A DNA stretch of 64,000 nt from Aequorivita aquimaris (lineage in GTDB: Bacteria > Bacteroidota > Bacteroidia > Flavobacteriales > Flavobacteriaceae), in the NCBI RefSeq assembly GCF_001573155.1, contig NZ_JRWG01000001.1, forward strand, positions 62,001 to 126,000. Reading direction: 5' to 3'. How positions within the stretch are numbered: position 1 is the stretch's first letter; every line of letters starts with the position of its first letter. Positions 51,495 through 59,458 of the stretch are shown in pieces. The notes under the pieces are model-generated. The model did no database searches and was not told the origin of the DNA. It saw only the letters and a list, made by a program, of their open reading frames with translations. A program made the position numbers and the translations under genes.

Positions 51495-53203
51495 AACCCA
51501 CCCACCTTATATTGATCGTATTACTGTTTTTCGCCTGCAAAGAAAAACCGAAAGCCCAAGCCAATATTGAAAAACCAAAAACCGAAAAAGCAGCAGTAAT
51601 TGCAGACAGCGCGATGGTAGTTTCGGCACGGGCGGAAGCTTCACAAATCGGTACTGAAATACTTAAAATGGGCGGAAATGCATTTGATGCAATGATCCCT
51701 ACACAAATGGCACTTGCCCTAACCTACCCCAATGCTGGCAATCTTGGTGGTGGCGGATTTATGGTTTACAGAAGCCAATACGGCGAAATTGGCACCCTCG
51801 ATTTTCGAGAAAAAGCCCCGTTGGCGGCCACTACAGATATGTATTTGGACAAAGAGGGCAATGTAATTGCTGAAAAAAGTACGGATGGTGCCCTTGCGGT
51901 AGGTGTTCCCGGAACTATTGCGGGGATATTTGCTGTTCATGAAAAGTTTGGGTCCCTTCCCATGGAAATTCTCCTAAAACCCGTAATAGACCTTGCTAAT
52001 AAAGGGTATTCAATAACACCCAAACAAAAAGCCCGTTTTGATGAATTTAAAGAGCAATTTAAAAAAATAAACGGCGAACCTTCTATTTTTACTGAGATTT
52101 ATGAAGAGGCAGATACACTAAAAAATATAGCGCTTGCTAATACACTTTCGCGAATAGCGAAAAATGGACGTGCAGAGTTTTACGCAGGAGAGACCGGAAA
52201 AAAGATGATCGATTATATTCAAAAAAAAGGAGGAATAATAACACAGGAGGATTTAGATGCATATGAGGCTATTTGGAGAGAACCTCTAGTTTTTGAGTAT
52301 AAAGATGTTAAGCTCATTTCCATGGCACCACCCTCTAGCGGAGGCATTTGTTTGGCGCAAATCTTAAAAATGATTGAGCCTTACCCAGTTTCAGAATATG
52401 GGCACAATTCCACAAAATATATCCAACTTTTGGTTGAGGCCGAAAAAAGGGCGTATGCAGATAGAAGTGAATATTTGGGCGACCCTGATTTTATCGATAT
52501 TCCTGTAGATTCATTATTGTCTGAAAATTATCTCTTAAAACGAATGGAAAACTTTTCATTGGAAAAAGCAACACCTTCCAAAGAAATTAAGCCAGGAAAA
52601 ATAGGTATTGGCGAAAGTATGGAAACCACTCATTATTCCATCGTGGATAAATTTGGAAATGCGGTTTCAGTCACTACAACACTTAATGCTTCGTACGGTT
52701 CAAAGCTCTATATTTCGGAACTAGGCTTCTTTTTGAATAACGAAATGGATGATTTCAGCGCCAAGCCCGGTGTTCCAAATATGTTTGGGCTTATAGGAGG
52801 AGAGGCAAATGCCATAGCTCCACAAAAAAGAATGCTAAGTTCAATGACCCCTACCATTGTTGAAAAAGACGGAAAGCTGTTAATGATTTTGGGCACTCCT
52901 GGAGGTTCCACAATTATTACATCGGTGCTACAAACATTTCTGAATGTCTATGAATTTAAAATGAATATGCAGCAAGCAGTAGATCTTCCCAGGTTTCATC
53001 ATCAATGGTTGCCCGATGTAGTTTTGATGGAAGAAAAAAGTTTTTCTGAAGCTACCATCGCAGATCTAGAATCAAAAGGATACTATACATCTACCGAAAT
53101 ACTGCCACAGATAGGTTACGTAGATGCTATATTGGTATTACCAAACGGAAAACTAGAAGGCGGAGCTGATAGTCGAGGCGATGATACAGCTATAGGCTAT
53201 TAA
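51491..53203 (+). CDS. ggt: Gamma-glutamyltransferase lipoprotein
   Basis: A 570-residue member of the Ntn-hydrolase family. A lipobox (LFFAC) at the N-terminus indicates lipid anchoring. The large-subunit region has NAGNLGGGGFMVYRS. The autocleavage/nucleophile site is METTHYSIVD, with Thr379 as the likely new N-terminus of the small subunit. The substrate pocket SSMTPTIVEKDG and LGTPGGSTIITSV complete the signature. It degrades gamma-glutamyl compounds such as glutathione in the periplasm. It overlaps the acpH-like gene by 4 bp (ATGA), so the two are translationally coupled. Confidence 0.93.
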   Translation: MKPTHLILIVLLFFACKEKPKAQANIEKPKTEKAAVIADSAMVVSARAEASQIGTEILKMGGNAFDAMIPTQMALALTYPNAGNLGGGGFMVYRSQYGEIGTLDFREKAPLAATTDMYLDKEGNVIAEKSTDGALAVGVPGTIAGIFAVHEKFGSLPMEILLKPVIDLANKGYSITPKQKARFDEFKEQFKKINGEPSIFTEIYEEADTLKNIALANTLSRIAKNGRAEFYAGETGKKMIDYIQKKGGIITQEDLDAYEAIWREPLVFEYKDVKLISMAPPSSGGICLAQILKMIEPYPVSEYGHNSTKYIQLLVEAEKRAYADRSEYLGDPDFIDIPVDSLLSENYLLKRMENFSLEKATPSKEIKPGKIGIGESMETTHYSIVDKFGNAVSVTTTLNASYGSKLYISELGFFLNNEMDDFSAKPGVPNMFGLIGGEANAIAPQKRMLSSMTPTIVEKDGKLLMILGTPGGSTIITSVLQTFLNVYEFKMNMQQAVDLPRFHHQWLPDVVLMEEKSFSEATIADLESKGYYTSTEILPQIGYVDAILVLPNGKLEGGADSRGDDTAIGY

Positions 53204-53234
53204 TTTAACTTATTATTCACGCTTAATCGAAATG

Positions 53235-53264
53235 TTGTGCATTATATCGAAAGAGGTATATTTG
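53235..53264 (+). promoter_or_regulatory. Bacteroidota-type promoter, 220 nt upstream of the next gene
   Basis: TTG, 19 nt, TATATTTG fits the consensus in both boxes and spacing. The nearest downstream gene begins at 53488, giving a long untranslated stretch with no convincing ORF. A second near-match (TATCTTTTCG) lies closer, at ~53457. Confidence 0.5.
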
Positions 53265-53487
53265 GGAAATAAAAAAGGTTAGATTTGAGGGAATTAACCA
53301 AGGATTTTTAAAAAATTTAGATTGAGACTTTTTGAAAAAACTATTTATTTCTTCTACCGTAGAAACCTATATAATCTTTTCTTTATCTCTTGTTGCAGAA
53401 ATTAATCAATTCACATTTCTGAAATAATTCTCTTGTTTTAAAAATCCTCGTTTTATTATCTTTTCGCCGTTTGGCGCTTTGTAGCCT

Positions 53488-54501
53488 ATGAAAAGTAAAT
53501 CTTTTTTAAAGGATTTGTACTCCATTATTGCCTTTGTGATAAGTGGGGCAATCTGTGCAGGGCTTATTTTTCTACTTTATGATAAATACCTAAACACACT
53601 GGGTTTTGAAGAAAATTTAAAAAAACTTACGTCAATTTATATAGGCATCAGTGGTTTTTTATCGGCGATTTTAATGGTTTTTTTAGCGGCTTCTGCCATG
53701 AGACAAAAGTCATATAAAGCCAAAATTATCCATAAAATAAGCAAGACAACACAGAAAATGCACAATTTCCGCAATATTGCTGAAATTTTGTTCAACTCAA
53801 ATATTTGGCTTCCTGGACTGAAGGAATATATGGAAAAAGACTATGCCGATCTTACTTATTTTGACGTTAAGGAATTTTACAAAGGAAAATCTAAGCTGGC
53901 CATTGAGTTTCTTCAAGAAACGCATCATTTCGGTGAAACGGAGAACCTTTATTTGGAATTAAAATCGCTGTTGATGACCGACCCGAAGGACAAGCACATT
54001 CCCGAAACTATAAACTATCCTATTTTTTATGACAACGATATCATAGAAAAATGGGTTGAACACAAATGCGGCTCAGGCCTGTGGTATGTGTTTGGATATA
54101 AATTCGGAAATTATAAGGAATCATTAAATCTGGAAGCCGTCTTCGAGCGCCACAGGGAGAAAATTTTAACGCTTGCCAATACCATAGACCAGGACAAGTT
54201 TGAAAACTCCTCCTTTAATGAAATTTTCTTTTCGAAACTCTGGGAGCACTTGACCAAGGATGTCATTCCGAAATTATCCCAATTCCAGAGCCACATAAAT
54301 AGAAAAACCCCACGACTTATTTACTATCTATACATCGTGTTTTTTTTGTTAATGGTTTTTGGTGTGCTATTGCCGCTTACCTATTTAATGCTCGGATTTT
54401 CGGTACTGGCTATTATTGTCGGTTATTCCATCGTAATAAGTACCATCTTCTACGTTGCGGTTACATTTCATATTTTTCTTTCAAAGGAAGTGAACCGCTA
54501 A
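53488..54501 (+). CDS. Four-helix membrane protein of unknown function
   Basis: A 337-residue protein. Two hydrophobic helices lie at the N-terminus (~11-32, ~46-68) and a hydrophobic pair at the C-terminus (IYYLYIVFFLLMVFGVLL, then VLAIIVGYSIVIST). The middle ~200 residues are soluble and helical with many Lys and Glu. The layout suggests that the middle domain faces the cytoplasm. I do not recognise a family. It stands alone, behind a long leader, before uvrA. Confidence 0.75.
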   Translation: MKSKSFLKDLYSIIAFVISGAICAGLIFLLYDKYLNTLGFEENLKKLTSIYIGISGFLSAILMVFLAASAMRQKSYKAKIIHKISKTTQKMHNFRNIAEILFNSNIWLPGLKEYMEKDYADLTYFDVKEFYKGKSKLAIEFLQETHHFGETENLYLELKSLLMTDPKDKHIPETINYPIFYDNDIIEKWVEHKCGSGLWYVFGYKFGNYKESLNLEAVFERHREKILTLANTIDQDKFENSSFNEIFFSKLWEHLTKDVIPKLSQFQSHINRKTPRLIYYLYIVFFLLMVFGVLLPLTYLMLGFSVLAIIVGYSIVISTIFYVAVTFHIFLSKEVNR

Positions 54502-54575
54502 AAAAACATTTCATTTTTTACCAAAAATTAACACCGCGCCATTGCCATGCATTCTTTATTTTCCAATCTATTGAG

Positions 54576-54583
54576 TACCTTTG
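54576..54583 (+). promoter_or_regulatory. -7 box (TACCTTTG) at the uvrA start
   Basis: It matches TAnnTTTG and ends 6 nt before the uvrA ATG, so transcription should start at or within a nucleotide or two of the start codon. No TTG lies 17-23 nt upstream; the nearest is at 54542. Confidence 0.55.
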
Positions 54584-54589
54584 CCAGCT

Positions 54590-57424
54590 ATGCTGAAAAA
54601 TGAGGATTTTATTGAAGTTTTGGGCGCCCGCGTCCACAACTTAAAGAACATTGACGTTCGCATTCCAAGAGAAAAATTAGTAGTAATCACAGGGCTTTCC
54701 GGCAGCGGAAAATCCTCCTTGGCGTTTGATACCATTTATGCCGAAGGACAACGTCGCTATATTGAAACTTTTTCAGCATATGCACGCCAATTTCTTGGCA
54801 GCTTGGAACGCCCTGATGTAGATAAAATTGAAGGCCTTTCCCCAGTAATCGCCATTGAGCAAAAAACCACGAGTAAAAGTCCGCGTTCTACCGTTGGCAC
54901 CATTACTGAAATTTATGATTTCCTCCGTCTTTTTTACGCCCGCGCCAGTGATGCTTACAGTTACAACACAGGGCAAAAAATGGTCAGCTATAGTGATGAG
55001 CAGATAAAACAGCTTATCCTTGAATATTTCGCCGATAAAAAAGTGAGCATTTTGGCTCCGGTTGTCCGGTCACGAAAGGGGCATTACCGCGAACTTTTTG
55101 AACAGATTGCCAAACAAGGTTTCCTAAAAGTACGCGTGGACGGCGAGGTGCGCGATATTGTGAAGGGCATGAAAGTGGACCGTTATAAAACCCACGACAT
55201 TGAAATAGTTATTGACCGACTGAAGGTTTCCGCCGAAAGCGATAACAACAAGCGGCTTTCCGAAACCATAAACACCGCAATGTACCACGGTGATGATGTG
55301 CTGATGGTCCTGGATAACGATACGAACGAAGCCCGCTATTTCAGCCGGTCGCTGATGTGCCCGTCCTCGGGAATTTCATACCCAAATCCCGAGCCGAACA
55401 ATTTTTCCTTCAATTCACCAAAAGGGATGTGCCCCAATTGCAAAGGGTTGGGGAAACTCTACGAGGTAAATTTGAACAAGCTCGTTCCAAATCCAAAACT
55501 ATCCATAAAGCAGGGCGCCTTGGCCGCGCACGGGCCCCAAAAGAACAATTGGGTTTTTAAGCAGCTTGAATTGATTGCGGAACGCTTTAAGTTTAAGTTG
55601 AGCGATCCGTTTGAAAGTATTCCGCAAGAAGCAAAGAATGTTATCTTTTTCGGCGGAAATGAAAAATTTGAAGTTGCTTCAAAGGAACTCGGTATCACCC
55701 GCAGCTATAAAATAGATTTTGAGGGCGTCGCCACTTTTATCCAAAATACTTTCGACGCAAACGAAACCACTTCTCTAAAACGCTGGGCAAAGGAATATAT
55801 GGACAAAATTCCCTGCCCGGAGTGCAACGGCACACGGCTTCGCAAGGAATCGCTTTACTTTAAAGTGAACGATAAAAACATTGCCGAACTCGCTAACATG
55901 GATGTGGTGGAATTGGCGGAATGGTTTGCAAACCTCGAAAACAACCTTTCGGAAACGCAGCTTAAAATCGCTTCCGAAATTATAAAGGAAGTACGCTCAA
56001 GGCTTCAGTTTTTGGTGGATGTTGGGTTGACGTATTTGGCTCTGGACCGCAGCTCAAAATCACTTTCGGGCGGGGAGGCGCAACGCATACGACTTGCAAC
56101 GCAGATTGGCTCGCAGTTGGTGGGCGTGCTCTATATTTTGGACGAGCCCAGTATTGGCCTGCACCAACGCGATAATGAGCGATTGATTTTTTCCCTGAAG
56201 CAATTGAAGGATATAGGCAATTCCGTAATTGTTGTGGAGCACGACAAAGATATGATTGAAAGCGCCGATTATGTGATTGACATTGGGCCGGCAGCGGGAA
56301 GGCACGGTGGCGAGATTGTTTCCGAAGGAACTCCAAAAGAAATAGAAAAACACAACACACTTACCGCAGATTATTTAAGCGGAAAGAAGAAAATTGAAGT
56401 CCCAAAAAAGCGAAGAAAAGGAAACGGCAAAACGCTAACGTTGAAAGGGGCTTCGGGAAACAATTTGAAAAACATTTCAGTGGAATTTCCCTTGGGAAAA
56501 ATGATAGGTGTAACGGGCGTTTCCGGCAGCGGAAAGAGTACACTTATCAACGAGACCCTCTACCCTATTCTCAACGCACATTTTTTTAATGGCGTAAAAA
56601 AACCGATGCCTTACAAAAAAATTGAAGGGCTTGAAAATATTGACAAAGTAATCGATATAAACCAATCGCCCATCGGCCGCACGCCACGAAGCAATCCAGC
56701 CACTTATACGGGTGTTTTTTCTGAAATACGCAATCTTTTCGCCAAAACTCCCGAAGCGATGATTCGTGGCTATAAACCGGGCCGTTTTAGTTTCAACGTT
56801 GCCGGCGGCCGCTGCGAAACCTGCAAAGGCGCCGGTCTGCGCGTTATTGAAATGAATTTCCTTCCCGATGTTTATGTGGAATGCGAAACCTGTCAAGGCA
56901 AACGTTTTAACCGTGAAACTTTGGAAATACGTTATAAAGGGAAATCCATTTACGATGTTTTGGAAATGACAATCAACGAGGCGGATGGATTCTTCGAAAA
57001 TATCCCGAAAATCCACCGAAAAATAAAAACCATAAAGGATGTTGGTCTCGGTTATATTACGTTGGGCCAGCAATCCACCACGCTTTCGGGCGGGGAAGCA
57101 CAGAGAATTAAACTGGCTACCGAACTCTCCAAACGCGATACGGGAAACACCTTTTACATTCTGGACGAACCCACAACGGGACTTCATTTTGAGGACATTC
57201 GCGTTTTGATGATAGTGCTGAATAAACTGGTTGACAAAGGAAACACGGTACTGATTATTGAACACAATCTGGACGTTATTAAAACCGTTGATTATATTAT
57301 AGATATTGGTCCCGAAGGCGGAAAGCAGGGCGGAAAAATTATGGCCCTGGGAACCCCGGAAGAAGTAGCCGAAGACAAAAAGAGTTATACCGCCCGATTC
57401 CTTAAAAAAGAATTACATTCGTGA
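54590..57424 (+). CDS. uvrA: Excinuclease ABC subunit A
   Basis: A 944-residue UvrA with two ABC ATPase modules. Walker A motifs are GLSGSGKSSLAFDT (~30) and GVSGSGKSTLINETL (~640). Signature motifs are SLSGGEAQRIRLATQ and TLSGGEAQRIKLATE. Zinc fingers are CPNCKGLGKL, CPECNGTRLR and GGRCETCKGAG/CETCQGKRF. It recognises bulky DNA lesions with UvrB in nucleotide excision repair. An in-frame TTG at 54581 would add three residues but lies inside the -7 box. The ATG at 54590 gives the normal N-terminus (MLKNEDFIEVLGARVHNLK). Confidence 0.97.
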   Translation: MLKNEDFIEVLGARVHNLKNIDVRIPREKLVVITGLSGSGKSSLAFDTIYAEGQRRYIETFSAYARQFLGSLERPDVDKIEGLSPVIAIEQKTTSKSPRSTVGTITEIYDFLRLFYARASDAYSYNTGQKMVSYSDEQIKQLILEYFADKKVSILAPVVRSRKGHYRELFEQIAKQGFLKVRVDGEVRDIVKGMKVDRYKTHDIEIVIDRLKVSAESDNNKRLSETINTAMYHGDDVLMVLDNDTNEARYFSRSLMCPSSGISYPNPEPNNFSFNSPKGMCPNCKGLGKLYEVNLNKLVPNPKLSIKQGALAAHGPQKNNWVFKQLELIAERFKFKLSDPFESIPQEAKNVIFFGGNEKFEVASKELGITRSYKIDFEGVATFIQNTFDANETTSLKRWAKEYMDKIPCPECNGTRLRKESLYFKVNDKNIAELANMDVVELAEWFANLENNLSETQLKIASEIIKEVRSRLQFLVDVGLTYLALDRSSKSLSGGEAQRIRLATQIGSQLVGVLYILDEPSIGLHQRDNERLIFSLKQLKDIGNSVIVVEHDKDMIESADYVIDIGPAAGRHGGEIVSEGTPKEIEKHNTLTADYLSGKKKIEVPKKRRKGNGKTLTLKGASGNNLKNISVEFPLGKMIGVTGVSGSGKSTLINETLYPILNAHFFNGVKKPMPYKKIEGLENIDKVIDINQSPIGRTPRSNPATYTGVFSEIRNLFAKTPEAMIRGYKPGRFSFNVAGGRCETCKGAGLRVIEMNFLPDVYVECETCQGKRFNRETLEIRYKGKSIYDVLEMTINEADGFFENIPKIHRKIKTIKDVGLGYITLGQQSTTLSGGEAQRIKLATELSKRDTGNTFYILDEPTTGLHFEDIRVLMIVLNKLVDKGNTVLIIEHNLDVIKTVDYIIDIGPEGGKQGGKIMALGTPEEVAEDKKSYTARFLKKELHS

Positions 57425-57460
57425 GGCACGAGGAACGAATGACGAGTAACACTTAACTTA

Positions 57461-57492
57461 TAACGCATAACGCATAACGCATAACTCATAAC
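57461..57492. repeat. 7-bp tandem repeat (TAACGCA x4)
   Basis: Four adjacent copies, the fourth with one change, plus a partial fifth in the uvrA-LOG gap. Confidence 0.85.
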
Positions 57493-57507
57493 ATCGAACA
57501 CTGAAAA

Positions 57508-58197
57508 ATGAGAGACGAACAAATACCTAAAAACTGGAATCAAGTAAAAACCAACGACTCCTGGGCCATTTTTAAGATTATGGGAGAATTTGTGGGTGGA
57601 TATGAAAAAATGAGCCGAATAGGCCCCTGTGTTTCCATTTTTGGATCTGCCCGCACAAAACCAGACCACAAATATTATAAACTAGCAGAAAGCATTGCCA
57701 AAAAGATTACTGAAAATGGTTACGGCGTCATAACCGGCGGTGGACCAGGAATCATGGAAGCTGGAAACAAAGGAGCACATTTGGCCGGAGGGACTTCCGT
57801 TGGGTTAAACATTACCCTTCCCTTTGAGCAGCACGACAACCCTTATATTGACAGCGATAAAAGTATCGATTTTGACTACTTCTTCGTAAGAAAGGTTATG
57901 TTTGTAAAATACTCCCAGGGGTTTGTTGTAATGCCCGGAGGCTTTGGAACGCTTGATGAATTTTTCGAGGCCTTGACCCTTATCCAAACCCACAAAATTG
58001 ATAAGTTCCCATTAATACTTGTAGGCACCGAATTTTGGGGAGGTCTTTTTGAATGGATTAAAACAACGCTTTTGGAAGCCAATAACAACGTAAGTGCGGA
58101 AGATTTGGACTTGGTACATTTGGTTGATTCGGAAGACGAAGTCCTTCAAATATTAAACGATTTTTATAACGAATACAATTTAAGCCCGAACTTCTAA
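57508..58197 (+). CDS. LOG-family protein (cytokinin-riboside phosphohydrolase type)
   Basis: A 229-residue Rossmann-fold protein. Signatures: GSARTKPDHKYYKLA, VITGGGPGIMEAGNKGA and the diagnostic PGGFGTLDEFFEALTLIQT. LOG proteins release ribose-5-phosphate from nucleoside 5'-monophosphates. In bacteria without cytokinin signalling they probably act in nucleotide salvage or housekeeping. It is often misannotated as lysine decarboxylase. It ends 16 bp before the endonuclease gene. Confidence 0.93.
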   Translation: MRDEQIPKNWNQVKTNDSWAIFKIMGEFVGGYEKMSRIGPCVSIFGSARTKPDHKYYKLAESIAKKITENGYGVITGGGPGIMEAGNKGAHLAGGTSVGLNITLPFEQHDNPYIDSDKSIDFDYFFVRKVMFVKYSQGFVVMPGGFGTLDEFFEALTLIQTHKIDKFPLILVGTEFWGGLFEWIKTTLLEANNNVSAEDLDLVHLVDSEDEVLQILNDFYNEYNLSPNF

Positions 58198-58213
58198 TTC
58201 TTAAACCATCCGA

Positions 58214-59458
58214 ATGTTTAAAACGATACTTACGGTTGCCTTTTTTATAATTTCGCTTTGCGCAAATGCACAGGGAACCATAAAGACCATGTTTTACAAC
58301 CTGTTGGAGTTTCCCTCTGCCCAGCCCAGTAATCGCGAACAGATTTTAATGGAGATAATCGACGATTACGAGCCCGATATCTTTATGGTTTGCGAGCTGG
58401 AAAGTGAATATGGTGCCGATTTAATTTTGAATACATCGCTCAACGATGAAGGCGTCAATTATTTACGGGCTCCATTTCAGCCCAGCCAATCCGGCGACCC
58501 AGACCATCAACAAATCCTGTTTTACAGAAAAGGAATGTTTACACTGGAAGCTGCCGAAGTTATCCCAACGCAAGTGCGCGATATAAACCATTATACCTTA
58601 AAACTCAGCACTGCCGACCAACAAACAGACCCAGTGCTAATTGAGGTATTCGTAACCCATCTTAAATCCAGCCAAGGTAGCGGGAACCAAACATTGCGCC
58701 TGGATATGGTAAACCAGTTTACCGACAGACTGGAAACCTTGGATCCCGATTCCTTCGTAATTTTCAGTGGCGATTTTAACTTTTATACTTCGAGCGAGCC
58801 GGGATACCAAGAATTATTGGACCCCACGAACGCCATTGTAATGGTAGATCCTATTGATCGTCCGGGGTCGTGGCATAACAATGATAGTTTTCAGGATATA
58901 CATTCGCAAAGCACCCGTTTAAGCTCAGGCCCTTTTGGCGCGGGAGCCGGCGGCGGGCTGGACGATAGGTTTGATTTTATAACCATTTCAGAAAATATGC
59001 TGGGCAACCCCAAATTAAAATATATTGAAAGCACCTATAAATCTTTTGGGAACAATGGCAATTGCTACGACAACAGTATAAACAGCCCCGACTGCGCTGG
59101 AGATTTCAGCCAAGAATTGCGGGAGCATCTTTACAATATGAGCGATCATCTGCCCATTGTGATGGACCTGGAAACGGACAAGGAAATTGTTTTGGACAAT
59201 CCGGATTTTGCGGTTATAAGCGCTATTCTTTTAGAAAACACAATGGCTTCCTCAGAATTAAACATTCGTCTGGCGTCGAGTGTTTCGGAAAGCGTTTCTT
59301 TTGAAATTTACAATACTTTGGGGCAAAAACTCTTGGAATTCACTTCAGAAAATACAGGGCATATTTCGATAGATATAAGCCAATTTGCCAATGGAATATA
59401 TTATTTAAAAACGAACATCCCCGGCTTCAAAACCCTAAAATTTCTTAAAACTCCTTGA
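58214..59458 (+). CDS. T9SS-secreted endonuclease/exonuclease/phosphatase-family protein
   Basis: A 414-residue protein with a Sec signal (FFIISLCANAQ). The EEP domain covers ~22-320, with acidic active-site stretches FMVCELESEY (~58), FVIFSGDFNFYT (~180) and MSDHLPIVMD at the end. The C-terminal ~75 residues (SFEIYNTLGQKLLEF ... FANGIYYLKTN) are a type A sorting domain of the type IX secretion system. It should be exported and either released or anchored to the cell surface, degrading extracellular DNA or phosphoesters. Its stop overlaps the next start (TGATG). Confidence 0.92.
   Translation: MFKTILTVAFFIISLCANAQGTIKTMFYNLLEFPSAQPSNREQILMEIIDDYEPDIFMVCELESEYGADLILNTSLNDEGVNYLRAPFQPSQSGDPDHQQILFYRKGMFTLEAAEVIPTQVRDINHYTLKLSTADQQTDPVLIEVFVTHLKSSQGSGNQTLRLDMVNQFTDRLETLDPDSFVIFSGDFNFYTSSEPGYQELLDPTNAIVMVDPIDRPGSWHNNDSFQDIHSQSTRLSSGPFGAGAGGGLDDRFDFITISENMLGNPKLKYIESTYKSFGNNGNCYDNSINSPDCAGDFSQELREHLYNMSDHLPIVMDLETDKEIVLDNPDFAVISAILLENTMASSELNIRLASSVSESVSFEIYNTLGQKLLEFTSENTGHISIDISQFANGIYYLKTNIPGFKTLKFLKTP

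Noticed and set aside
54581-54589. TTG start for uvrA
   Set aside because: The TTG lies inside the -7 box TACCTTTG, so it would not be in the mRNA. The ATG nine bases later gives the normal UvrA N-terminus.
56477-57265. 262-codon ORF on the minus strand
   Set aside because: It lies entirely antisense to uvrA, whose second ATPase module is intact and well conserved. Its protein has no recognisable features.
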